Positions 23,601 to 31,786 of a stretch of 64,000 nucleotides of DNA are shown piece after piece. Source of the DNA: Trileptium ribeirensis. Lineage: Eukaryota > Nematoda > Enoplea > Enoplida > Thoracostomopsidae. Each line of letters starts with the position of its first letter. Position 1 is the stretch's first letter. The notes below the pieces were generated by a model, which saw nothing but the letters and a program-made list of their open reading frames with translations, was not told the DNA's origin and ran no database searches. Where the stretch lies: assembly GCA_030248225.1 (NCBI GenBank), contig JASANE010000473.1, positions 1 through 64,000 of the forward strand, read 5' to 3'. A program made the translations under genes and the position numbers.

Positions 23601-24715
23601 CATGGCGTACCAATCATTGTGAAAACGGTTACGGGAATAATGATCACCATTAAGCTATAGTAAACTGTCAGATGGGCCATTTGCTCCTGGCGGTTTAATC
23701 AGCTTTCATAACTTTATATTTGCACAGCGAGAATGATACGAAAGCACTAAGTTGTAACTTATGAGGTTGTAACTCAGCAGACTGTTTATAGAGTTCAACT
23801 CTATAAACAAAGCATAATACTTCTACATAAAACGTCATTTTGGACACTGTGATATTGATATTATCTGGAATTTTATCATGGCTGACCTAAAGTATGTTAA
23901 CATACGCAGACAGTATAAAAGCTGTGAAACAGCTTAATTAAGGTTATAGTCCATCTCACTGTTAAGAGTCGTACGTTAAATGCTTAGAGATAAGAAATGC
24001 TTAGCGCGGTGGGTTCGGGCGGAAGCTCGCGATTCAGGCTTAAGCTTAGTCTAAGTCTTATAAGCTGTGAAGCATAGACGAAGGTTTAAGTTTAGTACAT
24101 CGACAACAGCATAGCATTTATTTCACTCACGCTCACGCCCATAAAAGTTGCAATGGCCACATCTATTATTCGAATCAGGGACCACTATATGGATTAAGAT
24201 GGTTCGTACACTGCAACTAGCTCAATCATTCCAGTGGCAATGTTTAAATACATTGTAATGAAAACTGTGGCGGTTATTTCGTATAAAATACCTTGTATCG
24301 ACTGTGGCTATAGTGATTGAATTCAGTCAGTCGAATTGGCCTAAAATATTCGTTGATATGGTTTAAAAATTAGCTACATGTTGATGATTTCAGATTTCCT
24401 AATTATAGGTGTAACCTTGTAGGTCCAGGCACGTTATATGCATACAGTCCCAGGTTTCTTTAATCATTGTACACACTTCATTATGTTGTGAATATACGTG
24501 TATAAGGAAACAGTACTACGTTTATATTTTTTGAAAAAATTGTGTACATAATTTTTAGTAACTAAAGTTGTCATGGCATTGTTATAGTAATGTTATATAT
24601 AGTTATAACTGAGTTAGCCTTAACACCTGAACATTCCATTGTGCATAAATTTTGCAGAGAAATGTCGAAATATGGCAATATTATCCTGAAAAAGGGTCTG
24701 GTATCTTACGAATGA
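2581..24715 (+). CDS. FUOM: Fucose mutarotase, six exons spanning 22 kb (5' end not found)
   Basis: The product interconverts the alpha and beta anomers of L-fucose in the cytosol and so feeds the fucose salvage pathway to GDP-fucose. Exons 2581-2668, 4071-4139, 11235-11305, 19053-19130, 23235-23311 and 24658-24715 all have AG acceptors and GT donors and join in phase to 441 bp (146 codons plus TGA). The translation follows the FucU/RbsD family from end to end: GIPSIISPDLL, MGHGDEI with the family's catalytic His, FADVHFP with the Asp, EIRADG, KLFPLDEYV, PVWCQYSEIL, ERFAFYERAK and KYGNIIL with the C-terminal Tyr. Length is close to the animal enzyme (about 150 residues). There is no frameshift or stop, and the link before ERF is a few residues shorter than in relatives as I remember them. 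The gene is probably functional. The start codon is unresolved, because no in-frame ATG precedes the conserved N-terminus. Family identity is from memory of FUOM and FucU, not from a search. Confidence 0.93.
3391..3465 (+). repeat. Fragment of Ty3/gypsy Gag (second copy)
   Basis: This short stretch is clearly similar at nucleotide level to 5500-5572 inside the Gag remnant, sharing CATTCTCAAAAGCAGT exactly and TTCGCGCACT just before it. Translated, it gives RALPTRFILKSSVNGQ before a stop, against RALTTHVILKSS in the larger remnant. It indicates at least two insertions, or a rearrangement, of the same element family. Confidence 0.6.
3701..3953. mobile_element. Small MITE, family with TGTTCACA termini (copy 1)
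   Basis: The left end ACCATGTTCACACTGCGT and the reverse complement of the right end AGCAGTGTTCACATGGC share a terminal inverted repeat. It continues inward as ATCCGACCCGAT on both sides. TTAG flanks both ends (3697-3700 and 3954-3957) as a possible target duplication. The element is 253 bp with no coding capacity. It lies in the first detected FUOM intron, about 120 bp before the exon at 4071. Superfamily is undetermined. Confidence 0.65.
4071..4139 (+). CDS. FUOM: FUOM exon with HFP and RADG motifs
   Basis: The acceptor is TTTATTGCAG at 4070 and the donor GACG/GTGAGT at 4139/4140. The exon is 69 bp and phase 1 at both ends. With one G from the previous exon it reads VFADVHFPTSSIC followed by KEIRAD, and the next exon completes the Gly of RADG. 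The Asp in FAD and the HFP segment match the sugar-binding N-terminal lobe of FucU-type mutarotases. Confidence 0.93.
4950..5338 (+). pseudogene. Open stretch next to Gag, possibly retroelement Pol linker
   Basis: A frame open for about 150 codons (4954-5412) precedes and partly overlaps the Gag remnant. Residues around VATHIVANVHGSRIKF and KLRKTEMAKIL weakly resemble the linker before reverse transcriptase in Ty3/gypsy Pol (His-His-Ile, then a Pro/Arg-rich part, then K-L-R-x-A-K-x-E). Finding Pol-like sequence before Gag would mean rearrangement or two nested copies. The match is by eye and tentative. Confidence 0.3.
5340..6140 (+). pseudogene. Decayed Gag of a Ty3/gypsy retrotransposon
   Basis: Gag is the capsid-nucleocapsid protein of the retrotransposon. 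Frame 5340-5564 reads AQDVNTIKLTDFLEKD then AVWFDQI, the start of the metazoan Ty3/gypsy capsid domain. After frameshifts the next pieces read IKRNFIDIF (near 5573), IGDRKPSVASRH (near 5644), NNDDLVGLRFLEMHPESVRM (near 5704) and LSVDKLVRLQ. Near 6052-6130, WCYDTHFGKK and YRQPFQW are a decayed knuckle of the type C-x2-H-x-FG-x-KA-x2-C-x-PC-x-W, with Tyr and Phe in place of Cys. Several frameshifts and stops make it non-functional. It lies inside the FUOM intron 4140-11234. Confidence 0.75.
6190..6357 (+). pseudogene. Reverse transcriptase fragment with YIDD box
   Basis: The frame starting near 6213 reads APPTYQRQMDHILRR followed by TYIDDILVIS and GEHRDYLN. This is the catalytic core (palm, YxDD) of Ty3/gypsy reverse transcriptase. 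A decayed VFG segment just upstream is in another frame, and TGA at 6355-6357 ends the piece. Only about 50 residues survive. It directly follows the Gag zinc-knuckle remnant, so the protease and most of Pol are deleted. Confidence 0.8.
6422..8380. other. Intronic DNA without recognised features
   Basis: This is FUOM intron sequence after the retroelement remnant. Short open frames (for example near 6844-7231) overlap on both strands and show no family resemblance. A long terminal repeat could start just after 6420, but I see no paired copy to define it. Confidence 0.4.
8385..8690 (+). repeat. Dispersed repeat family A, partial copy
   Basis: Segments GTAGCTATATAATAAA, CCACAAGATATGATTCAGAAA, TGTTATCCTTTTTTTCTATAA and AAAGCCCAACGGTAGTTGAGAAT recur in order at 42247-42440, 49541-49750 and within the 740-bp tandem units at 12.3-14.5 kb. 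The family has no open reading frame that I recognise. Confidence 0.6.
9301..9989. mobile_element. Non-autonomous hAT-type element with 8-bp TSD
   Basis: The left terminus is CAGGAGCGCACCCAGGA and the reverse complement of the right terminus is CATAGGCGCACCCAAGGA. Both are flanked by the exact 8-bp duplication GAAGGCTA (9293-9300 and 9990-9997). CA-starting termini plus 8-bp TSDs are diagnostic of the hAT superfamily. A G/C-rich segment follows each terminus. The interior of the 689-bp element has no transposase, so it moved in trans. The perfect TSD argues for a fairly recent insertion in the FUOM intron. Confidence 0.85.
10150..10310 (+). repeat. Short degenerate tandem duplication
   Basis: Two adjacent stretches share GGGAGA-ctgAAAATAC, TGGGG, CCTC and TCTGTGGG in the same order (about 10212-10253 and 10259-10302), a diverged direct repeat of roughly 47 bp. 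No coding meaning is seen. Confidence 0.4.
11235..11305 (+). CDS. FUOM: FUOM central exon (KLFPLDEYV)
   Basis: The acceptor is AGTATTTTAG at 11234 and the donor CCG/GTAGGT at 11305/11306. The exon is 71 bp, entered in phase 1 and left in phase 0. It encodes HRISSLLSAVV and KLFPLDEYVDAP, the helix and strand that follow RADG in the family. It sits about 20 bp upstream of a dispersed repeat module that begins near 11323. Confidence 0.93.
11323..11530 (+). repeat. Dispersed module B (TATGCTGTTCTCGATATA)
   Basis: The module reads GGCCAATGTAACCTTTAAAGG, then GCATGCTATGCTGTTCTCGA, then a run of CTTAG/CTAAG palindromes, then GGGGGCCGCCGCCCCCGAAC and CTAAGCTGTTCTTTTTCTAACG. The same order occurs at 14855-15010 in the centre of the foldback element. 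In reverse it occurs at 18577-18640, 23990-24165 and 51085-51165. A shorter forward copy is at 52855-52915. The standalone copies suggest a small mobile element, or the loop of a deleted foldback. Confidence 0.6.
12331..14552 (+). repeat. Three tandem copies of a 740-bp unit
   Basis: The units start at 12331, 13070 and 13813 (GTTGCCGCAAGATTATAATG) and each ends GGTTCTTTTCCATTAT. They are nearly identical, differing by point changes and small indels, so the amplification is young. Each keeps an open frame of 76 codons (near 12822, 13565 and 14305), but that reading starts at a TTG codon and matches nothing known, so I treat it as non-coding. The unit belongs to repeat family A, also seen at 8.4, 42.2 and 49.5 kb. 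The array lies in the FUOM intron 11306-19052. Confidence 0.9.
14536..15311. mobile_element. Foldback DNA transposon, copy 1
   Basis: This is a 776-bp element made mostly of two inverted arms of about 310-330 bp. The termini are GGTTCTTTTCCATTATCCCC and its inverted partner. Inside, ATTTGGTCAATTTT, AGCTGATTTTGG, ATCGATTCAGC and GAGGCGG recur on the opposite strand. The centre carries module B. Flanks AAATGA (14530-14535 and 15312-15317) form the duplication, 6 of 8 when read as an 8-bp TSD. It has no transposase. Relatives lie at 50765-51465 and 38906-39400. Superfamily is uncertain (8-bp TSD: hAT, P or Merlin). Confidence 0.85.
15318..15990 (+). repeat. Degenerate ~185-bp tandem repeat
   Basis: Phrases such as GAACCCGATTTCCAAAATGT, TATGTATTACGTGCAGGGCATCAA, TTTCGGAAGGTTGAATG-like and GTGCATATTTCATGTCATTCCATTG recur about every 185 bp, each diverged. 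The same phrases, including CAGGGCATCAGGAATGG and TAGGTTTTCCGGA, occur at 49930-50130. The tract forms the 3' part of the family A assemblage. Confidence 0.55.
17740..18330. repeat. AT-rich quasi-periodic tract
   Basis: The stretch is dominated by variants of ATATGTA, TTCATACAAA and TTTAATGCATATA, spaced irregularly by roughly 40-60 bp, with few G or C. It looks like a very old satellite or slippage-expanded low-complexity DNA within the FUOM intron. No exact monomer can be defined by eye. Confidence 0.4.
19053..19130 (+). CDS. FUOM: FUOM exon (VAVM ... PVWCQYSEIL)
   Basis: A strong acceptor (CCGTTCTTTCCACTGTAG, ending 19052) and donor AAG/GTAAAT at 19130/19131 bound a symmetric phase-0 exon of 26 codons. 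VAVM follows DAP of the preceding exon, as the corresponding residues do in animal FUOM, and PVWCQYSEIL matches the PVW-x-x-Y-x-x-IL segment. Another frame is also open across this exon, but it does not continue the family alignment. Confidence 0.92.
19790..19870 (+). repeat. Relic of the foldback element's right arm
   Basis: AAGTCGAGCGGCACCCAAAC, then ACCGTATCTTCAAAATTGGC, then GATTTGGGGCTGGATGATT follow the order of the right arms at 15105-15305 and 51255-51455 with a large deletion. It is diverged and the opposite arm is missing. Confidence 0.4.
20533..20831 (+). repeat. Two tandem copies of a ~173-bp unit
   Basis: GAAAAGTCGTGGGAAA, then TTATATGGGGTTTTC, then AGTGTTAAAAATATTGTTGG, then TTACACTTC are repeated from 20533 and again from 20706, with about one difference per ten bases. 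The tract lies within the FUOM intron 19131-23234. Confidence 0.75.
21162..21376. mobile_element. Small MITE, TGTTCACA family (copy 2)
   Basis: The left end GTCGTGTTAACATTAAGTCC with GATCCGAT and the reverse complement of the right end GAGGCCGTGTTCACATCG with GATCCG form a terminal inverted repeat like that at 3701-3953. Interior motifs CCGATACG and GTGCATGTGG-like segments are shared in inverted order. No clean TSD is visible, so the borders are approximate. Confidence 0.55.
22211..22290 (+). repeat. Short tandem repeat (ACTAAATTGTTCATT)n
   Basis: About four variants of ACTAAATTGTTCATT(C) are packed together and bracketed by near-identical 20-mers (TCGTGGGCATGACTAAATTG and TCATGGGCATGACTATATTG), consistent with local slippage. 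Confidence 0.7.
23235..23311 (+). CDS. FUOM: FUOM exon with the ERFAFYERAK helix
   Basis: The acceptor is TTTATGGACAG at 23234 and the donor ACAGG/GTAATG at 23311/23312. The exon is 77 bp, phase 0 in and phase 2 out. It encodes MAQVERFAFYERAK followed by SAFAVVHTG, the most conserved signature of fucose mutarotases. The few residues before it are shorter than in human FUOM as I recall it, which suggests a small deletion or a slightly different splice site. Confidence 0.95.
24658..24715 (+). CDS. FUOM: FUOM last exon (YGN motif and stop)
   Basis: The acceptor is AAATTTTGCAG at 24657. One A completes the Gly codon left by the previous exon, and the exon then reads EMSKYGNIILKKGLVSYE and stops with TGA at 24713-24715. 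The Tyr-x-Asn motif near the C-terminus lines the active site across subunits in RbsD/FucU structures. The ending fits the family's usual length. Confidence 0.94.
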
Positions 24716-25003
24716 TGAATTTTGGCGACAGAAGCATTTTTTATCAGTGATGTTTTACAGTTCACAATTTTATCGTTCTGTGACGTATCTACTAGGAGGT
24801 TTTCGCCTTTGTCACAGCCATCCATGTGCGATAGTGTTTTCGGGTTTTGCCAGACTGAAAGTGCATTTGTATGTATATTGTTATTCAGAAACTATTGTAA
24901 TATGTAAACACCAGTAGTCCAACTTAAAAGTTTTTTAATATAGTTTAAATTTAGGATATCAAATATTGTCAGTTTCAGGTATTATCAGATTTAAAATCAA
25001 TGA

Positions 25004-25009
25004 AATAAA
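25004..25009 (+). terminator. Candidate polyadenylation signal of FUOM
   Basis: The first canonical AATAAA that I found downstream of the FUOM stop codon lies about 290 bp after it. It would give a short AT-rich 3' untranslated region. Soon after it the base composition becomes richer in G+C. Assignment rests on position only. Confidence 0.5.
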
Positions 25010-27089
25010 CCCGGTTTTCTCATTACGTGTTAATTTTAGTTGTATGGATCCCAGTCCTCCTCCGGCTAGTTGGATTTGGCATAAGTATTTCAAATCGGAC
25101 CAGTTGTAGTTTCGTGATTTGATTTATCTTTTAGATTTCAGATATATATGTAACAGGGCCGATCTGGTCTGTTACGCTGGCCGGTTGATAATTAACGCCC
25201 CAACACGCTTTTTACCCAACGCCCGTCGCGTGGACTCGTTCTCCCCTAGCGCCATGGGCCTGTATTGCTCGTATAATCTTGTCCGTTCTTGTCTCTTGTC
25301 ATGCCGTACGCGATTTTAACCGCTTTTCATGTCGCTATATTCGTCCGTTGTATATATCATGTTCTTACATTTATGCGCGTATTGGATCTAGAAGACTTGC
25401 CAGGGGACGAGAAAATTGAATTTGTGCTGGATTGAACCAATCATAGGGGAACTTCTAGGTTTCTAGGGACTTCGACAAGGTCACAATTTATGGGATCTCC
25501 TTAAACTCGTAGGGTTCAAATTACGATTGTCCGGGAATAAGACGCCCCCCCCCGGGCGCTCTCCGACAGCCGAGAGGCAATGCCGCTTAAATTCACTGGG
25601 AAATAACCAAACACCGTAATATCAAATTTACCTAGCATAATTGTAACGTTCCTAGTGGTTAAGCTAGGAACAAAACAATAGGAGTTGCAAAGCAGTAACA
25701 TCGAGTCATTTCAGCAGCCGAAAATAGCGGTCACGGTTCCAGCCAACCGTAGCCGGTTAACGGTTAGGAATTCGACTTCTGCTCCGAATACATTTCTGTG
25801 CAGAACTTTGTGGGTTTTCAATGAGGACTGCTAGAACGAAATCGGTCTAGAAGTTATAGAGTTATATTATTATTTTCATCTCTTACTTGTCAGAACAACC
25901 GCTGCTTAGGATAGGTAGGGTTGTTGTCATCCTTTGATCATATTGACTTATCACGCTGCGAACCTCTTTTTCCCTTGGATATGTCCCCAGAACTGGAGTG
26001 AACCTTAGTTCGTCCTGTTTTCCGCGTAAAATCCTCAATTTAACCCGCTACTACTGCATTACTAACACATCTGGCCCAAATCGCCACGAAATCAGCGCGA
26101 CTACAGAGTTAATAACTTCTTTCAATTTTCCATGAAAAGTTCTATGTCGACCCTTTAGGTATCTTTGTGTCGACCGAGCGAACCTATAACCCAAGAGCAC
26201 CATTACGTCATAGTCTGCCCCTGAGCCTGTGCATGGGACCTGTCTAAAACTTACTCTTCCTTCTCACTTCTATTAAAAGTACTCGATCAGGAGCGCCTCC
26301 ACCGTTCCCCCTTGTTTCAGCAGTAATTCCGGCAAAAGTTTTATACCTCATCGTGTAGTCCAGACCTCAACGATTCCAGCGAGCCCTAGCGGGTCTTATT
26401 CGCACAGCCGTTCATCCGGTATAACGCGGCCCCAATAGTGCATGCCATTTGCTATCGTATACTATAGTAATTGGCATCTATTTTTCTTTCAATTTGCAAA
26501 ATAGTATTATTTTTCTACCAGCATTTAATACTGGCATGCTATCCCTTCTTCGATTCGCCTATTCTTGGCGAACACAATGCTGAGCGGCCGGTCTTTATCC
26601 GACCCTCCGTTAACCCGTAGTAACCTGCCAAATTACCCTCCAAAATCGCCTGAGTCCAATAGTGGGCACAAAATTTCGAAAATTTTATCCTCAACTCGAA
26701 AGTCTGTAAATTACCGCTTATTGTGCTCACCTCGCTAAGACAACTCTAAATATACCCGGCGGGTCTCCGTCCGCCTTCCCGTTAACTCAGGACAACCGTA
26801 AATAGCGCGCCTCACATTGGTCGAAACTCTCTATGCTCATCATTTTAGCACTTTTCTAACTTTTACCCGTGGGACAAGGGTAGTACCCCTCATATGAATC
26901 GTCTTCTCATGACGAGTTCAACGATCCACTCAGCCATTAACCCGCGACAGCCCGCTAGAGCTCCCTAACTAATACACATATTCCACCCGCGTGGGTCAGG
27001 TCCCAATATTGGGCCTAACTCTTTCGTGTTGGGTATCAATTGGACCCATTTTTCGTCCTGGGACCGAATTTACCCTAGCCCACAAAAAT

Positions 27090-27340
27090 TTTTGCAGGAA
27101 CCCCTTGCCTCCACACCCTTCCCATGCCCCGTTTTCCCTGTCTTCTTCTTTCTTTAATTTACTTTTCGGTCGTTCTTTTGTTTGTGTCCTCGTATGTTGT
27201 GTTTGGGTTTTCTCTTTCTCCTTTTGGTCTCTTGTGTTGTGGTGTCTCTTTTTCTTTCTGTTTCCTCTTTCCTTTCTTTGCTGCTCTCTTTCTTTTGTCC
27301 TCTCCTTTCTGTCTCGCCTGTCTACACTTTCTTTAACTTG
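27090..27340 (+). repeat. Long pyrimidine tract
   Basis: About 250 bp consist almost only of C and T, broken mainly by single G residues (CTTTCTTT, TCTCCTTT, TTCCTCTTTCC). The strong strand asymmetry leaves long frames open on both strands, which should not be read as genes. Such tracts can adopt triplex (H-DNA) structures. Confidence 0.75.
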
Positions 27341-27575
27341 CATAAATATTAAATTATGATTATTAACCATATAATTTTAATTATTAAAAATAGAAACGAA
27401 AGACCCGATATATAACTATATACGTATATATATATATATAATATAGCTATATGACAGACAGACATATCCATATAAAAAATATATATAGGAAAATAAAAAC
27501 AAAGATCTCGCTAAATTCGTAAGTTTTACGAATTTAGTATATATATGTAGGCATATAGCGGGATAGGGTGCAGGT

Positions 27576-27714
27576 TTGGAGCCCCGCGGTGGCCCCGATG
27601 GGTCCCGGCCGAGGGTTCCCTTCTGGCGGGTGGTTCCCCGGGGGGTGCCCCGTCCATTGCCCCGGAAGGATATCGTCCCGTGGCGCGTTCCCCTAGGGAG
27701 GCCCGTAGGAATGT
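27576..27714. other. GC-rich island
   Basis: Roughly 140 bp are strongly G+C-rich (GGTTCCCCGGGGGGTGCCCC, GCCCCGCGGTGGCCCC) between AT-rich flanks that include a (TA)n run at 27410-27460. It contains many CpG dinucleotides. No gene start is visible next to it. Confidence 0.6.
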
Positions 27715-27866
27715 GTTGGATCTATGAAAATTCGAAATCGGAAATACAATCACGTAGACTAATATGCATGTAATGTTTGCCTATCGGGACGTGGATAGCA
27801 TAGGGGGAATCTGTGGGAATCGGTAATATGTATTGTTTAATAGACAAAGGAGGTTCGCCGCCCGAC

Positions 27867-28040
27867 GAACATATAAACGTGCAATATTTGCACTTTGGCC
27901 CATGAAAAATATGGGAAATTTGGAGTTGAATGGCACGAATCGGTAGGTGTCTCAACAAAAAGAATAAAGCCAGACAAGAGATAAACGCGCAATGTTTGCA
28001 CGTAAAAGCATAGATTCCATGGGAAATTAACAGCCGAATT
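27867..28040 (+). repeat. Diverged direct repeat with palindromic core
   Basis: ATAAACGTGCAATATTTGCAC with CATGAAAAATATGGGAAATT is followed about 110 bp on by ATAAACGCGCAATGTTTGCAC with CATGGGAAATTA. The core GTGCAAT-TTGCAC is near-palindromic. A weaker third trace, GCAATGTTTGC, may lie at about 27770. Confidence 0.5.
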
Positions 28041-29109
28041 CGGGTCGGGATTCACAATTAAACAATAGCTTTAGCATTTATGAAATATTAATATTTTGCA
28101 AATTTACTATTAATAATTAATATTTTAACGCTTAAGCTTGTTTTGATTCTCAGATGTCTGAGTTTCAGACGTAAACACGGATTAAATCAAGCAAAAACAA
28201 TGGGCGAAATTTCGACCTTCGCCCCAATTTTGCAGGTGCGCCCCCATTGTTTTCAGACTGTCCCAAACGGGCTTCCTAGTTTACGGCAGACAAAATTGAC
28301 CCGTTTTCAAACTTTTTTCATTGGTCGTCAGCAAAATAAGCGGCGACGAAAAATCGACCAGGACTAGATAGCGACACAATCGCTATCTTAAAGTATAATC
28401 AAAATTTTCGAGGTCGGACGTGACGTCCGACAACATCGAATCAGTTTGACTTCGACACTACGGAGTTCGGTCGACTCTACTGACCGGCTCCGTGGATATT
28501 TCAATTGCGTTACTGTTTCACTTTTGTTTTTACACAACGACTTGGATCGGATGGACGACGAGGAATCCACGTGACGTCCAGTGGCACGTGAAGGGGTACA
28601 AGCTAGTGCTGCCCTCAGGGACCAACGACGTAAGTATGGGCGGGGAAGTTCGGAAAACCAGAAAGGGGTTTAATTTCCCCAAGGTTAGGTTATAGGTAGG
28701 ATTAGGTTTACCATAAAATCGCGAGTTGAACGTAGCTAGTTGTACTACCCTGAGTTGATACTCCGCCCGCCGTGCGGCCCTCCTTTTCGTTCTAGAACCG
28801 CCACACAATTCGTCCTTCTGGAACAATCCAAATCTTGGTCAAAAGTCTTGTGTGAATCTCAGATAGGAATAAATGGTCGAAGTCTCTCTGGTTCCCCGTG
28901 ATCATAGGTAGACTACAAATAAATTATTTGGATGTTACAGATCCAGTTTCCAAGCCTATTGAGCTGAATTAGGGTCTCAGAGAATTTTCTCCTGAGCTGA
29001 TCACGGTTATAATTTTCCTTGGAAGGTAAATTGCTTGGAAATAAAATTGCTTATACGACTTGCGGGATATTAGAATTAAGTTAAAATTTCTTAATTTTAG
29101 TAAATTGTT

Positions 29110-29128
29110 CGGCGCCCGGACAGCGATC
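29110..29128 (+). other. Lysine-tRNA primer-binding-site-like sequence
   Basis: GGCGCCCGGACAGCGATC resembles the binding site for the 3' end of tRNA-Lys used as primer by many retroelements (GGCGCCCG followed by ACAG). An AATAAA lies about 240 bp upstream, where the R region of a long terminal repeat could be. I see no paired terminal repeat and no TG...CA boundary, so this may be chance. Confidence 0.25.
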
Positions 29129-29663
29129 GGTGTCGAACGGATTACGTTCTTCGGTAAGGGGGGCATGGGTCCCACTCTGCCCCAGGCAGATAAATTAAAT
29201 TTGCTTGTGAGTTAAGATAATTGGGGTAGCAAGGCCCGGCGCTCGAGCCGAAGCATGGCCCTCGGCCAGGGTCGAAATCTGAAAAGTTTTAGGATTCACT
29301 AAGTTCGAGTGTTCTGTCCTGGGAGTTAGATGGATGCTTTGACGCTGGATGTTTCAATGGAACATATTGTTTTTTAATTATTTCGAATTGTACGATAACC
29401 ATCATTCATTGTAATAATTAGTGATTTTATGCATATAATTTTGGTAGTTGTCTGTGCGTATTTAGCTAAGGCTCAAATTTCTAGGCTGAAAATAAGCTTG
29501 TGTTACCCTCAGCTGACCAGTTAATCATAATACCGACCAGGGAATAGGTAAATTACACCGCCCCTGCCCTAAATCATACAAGGTTTCTGCAGTATTTCAT
29601 AGTTATACAGCACCTCGCGGAGAGTTGCGAATTGACCAAGGAGTCGCGTTGGAATCTCGTGAA

Positions 29664-29799
29664 GTCCAAATGCACTCAGGGTCCGCGTGCAATCCCAGCC
29701 GTCTTAACAGCATTGATCTCTTTTAAATGTCACCCCATGGTGGCACTGAGTTTTTTTACGCGTTCCCATTCCTTTTCGGGACCATGGATGCATTTGGAC
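29664..29799. repeat. Inverted repeat with 21-bp arms
   Basis: GTCCAAATGCACTCAGGGTCC (29664-29684) pairs with the arm at 29779-29799 at 18 of 21 positions, around a loop of about 94 bp. It could be the ends of a very small MITE. No target duplication is obvious. Confidence 0.5.
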
Positions 29800-31786
29800 G
29801 TCAGAGGCATACTCTGCCAAAGAGCCATGAAGGGCATCTTGATTAGTTACTAAATCACTCGTACATATCGTTACACCGAATATTGATCAGGAAACACAGG
29901 ATTGGTTCATCTGATTTGTTTATTGTATTGTGTTTTGTCAGGCTGTGCATTGAGAAATTTCTAATGTCGTCACACTCCATCAGGACTATTCAAACTAGTA
30001 GGAACCACGGGTTGAACGCTAACCCGCGCGTTTCTTCCGAGCCGTGAATACGCAATATTACCTAATTCGCAGGACCGATACAAGCACCTCCGACAATCTT
30101 TGTAGGATAGCGCAAGTAACTAGGATCCGTTCATTGAACAACCGTGGACTGGCAAGTAATTGATAGGGAATCACACCAGTACCCCAAATCGTGGATAGCA
30201 AATTGGAGCCCATGACGGTCCAAAATGATGACAGGAACATGTCCAGATCAAAATTTGGCACAAAATACGACGTTTAGCATGCGCCCCACCCTTTGAAATC
30301 AGCTCGGATCTGAGAAAAGTTTTTCCTCAGACCCGATGATATCAAAATTCTCAAATTTTTATAGAGCGACTTGATCGGATCGCTGATTTTTCAGATTTAG
30401 TTTTATTTGGACATTGTGACCCGTTAGGTAGTAGATACATTCAGGGTTCAGATATATACATTGGGTTTGGGTTTGCATTCAGATTCCTCTCCTTTCATTA
30501 TATCTCTGTCATCATAGGTATTTTGTTGCACGATGACAGAGTCCCACCCTCGTCCTTATCCCTCGAACGCCCCAAAGAAATATTAAAATTACCATTGTTC
30601 GAGGAAATGCATTGCAGTGAAAATGGCACTGCATTGCAATAACATGCAACGCACAAACAGCGACACAAGGATAAATTTGGAATTGGCCCTATTTGCCAGT
30701 TCATTGTAGGCCCCGTCCGGTAGGATTCGACGGACAGGGTAAGGCCCGATAGGAACAAACAGGGTATAACAGAATTAGTGGCATTAAAGGTAAAATGTGA
30801 TTGTAATCCATGTTTAGGGTAGGCTCGTGCTCGATCAAAGAGGAGTGTAGGAGCCCCTACAGACTTTGGTTGTAGTATACGAACCAAATTGCCCGAAACC
30901 CTTGACAAAATTTCACGACACCCGAAGCTAACTCCTACCGATTGATCCAAAGTCAATCAAAGTGCCCCCATATAAACCATGTTATTTTGGGCCCATTTTG
31001 AGGTTGGACAATTGTCGACTTAAGGATAGGATAAACGCCCCATGGTTTTTTACCCCGGCGTAGGAACGAAACTACCGGAAAAGTTTGCTAAATCCCACCG
31101 GGACCTTGAATCGGCATTTATTAAGTGATCTAAACATGGCAGGAATTTGCCCCTGCTCAAAAACATGTCATTTCGGACCAGCTTTGAGCACACATTTCCA
31201 AACTTCTCTAAGTCGGTGGCATGCCCCTCCGGGGTTTGTGGATAGCCAAATGAACGGACTATCCCTCGTAATAATTAATTTAGGAAAACCGACACTCTCT
31301 GTTCAGAATGACACTGCTAAACGTACCACAAATCTCCCCCTTCGGTGAGCACGAGTTGCATCGACGCTAAGCCCCTCCGGACCGCGGATCGTTAGTCTGA
31401 GTTTAGGCTCCCAGGTCTCGATTTCGATCTATAGTCCAATGGTTGGTCTAACTAAATACCCACTTAGTTTTATAAAATTACTCGTATCCAGTAAGATACG
31501 TCATCGCCAACTTTGCCCAGAAATACCCCTATCTTAGGTGCCCTTTTTGGAGCAACTTATGGCCCTCATGGCCTACGCAGTTATAATTGGAGGGGTGCCC
31601 CTCCTAGGTTTTTAGTTGGTAGAATACTCCGGCTGCGCAACGAATTAATTGGATTTGGCCCCTCTAGTGGAACCGTTGGAAAACCCAACGACCAAGTCGG
31701 TACAAAACCAACTGCCCCCTTAGGAGACATAGAGATACTGTCTGCCTCAACATGACTCCACTATAAGGACGTTAAGGAATGTCCCT

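Noticed and set aside
26991..27370. Open frames of 122 and 124 codons on opposite strands
   Set aside because: Both are produced by the pyrimidine tract, and the translations are pure low complexity (Phe/Ser/Leu against Lys/Glu/Arg).
30498..30956. 152-codon - strand open frame in the G+C-rich block
   Set aside because: There is no domain, no splice or codon-use support, and reduced stop frequency is expected where A+T is lower.
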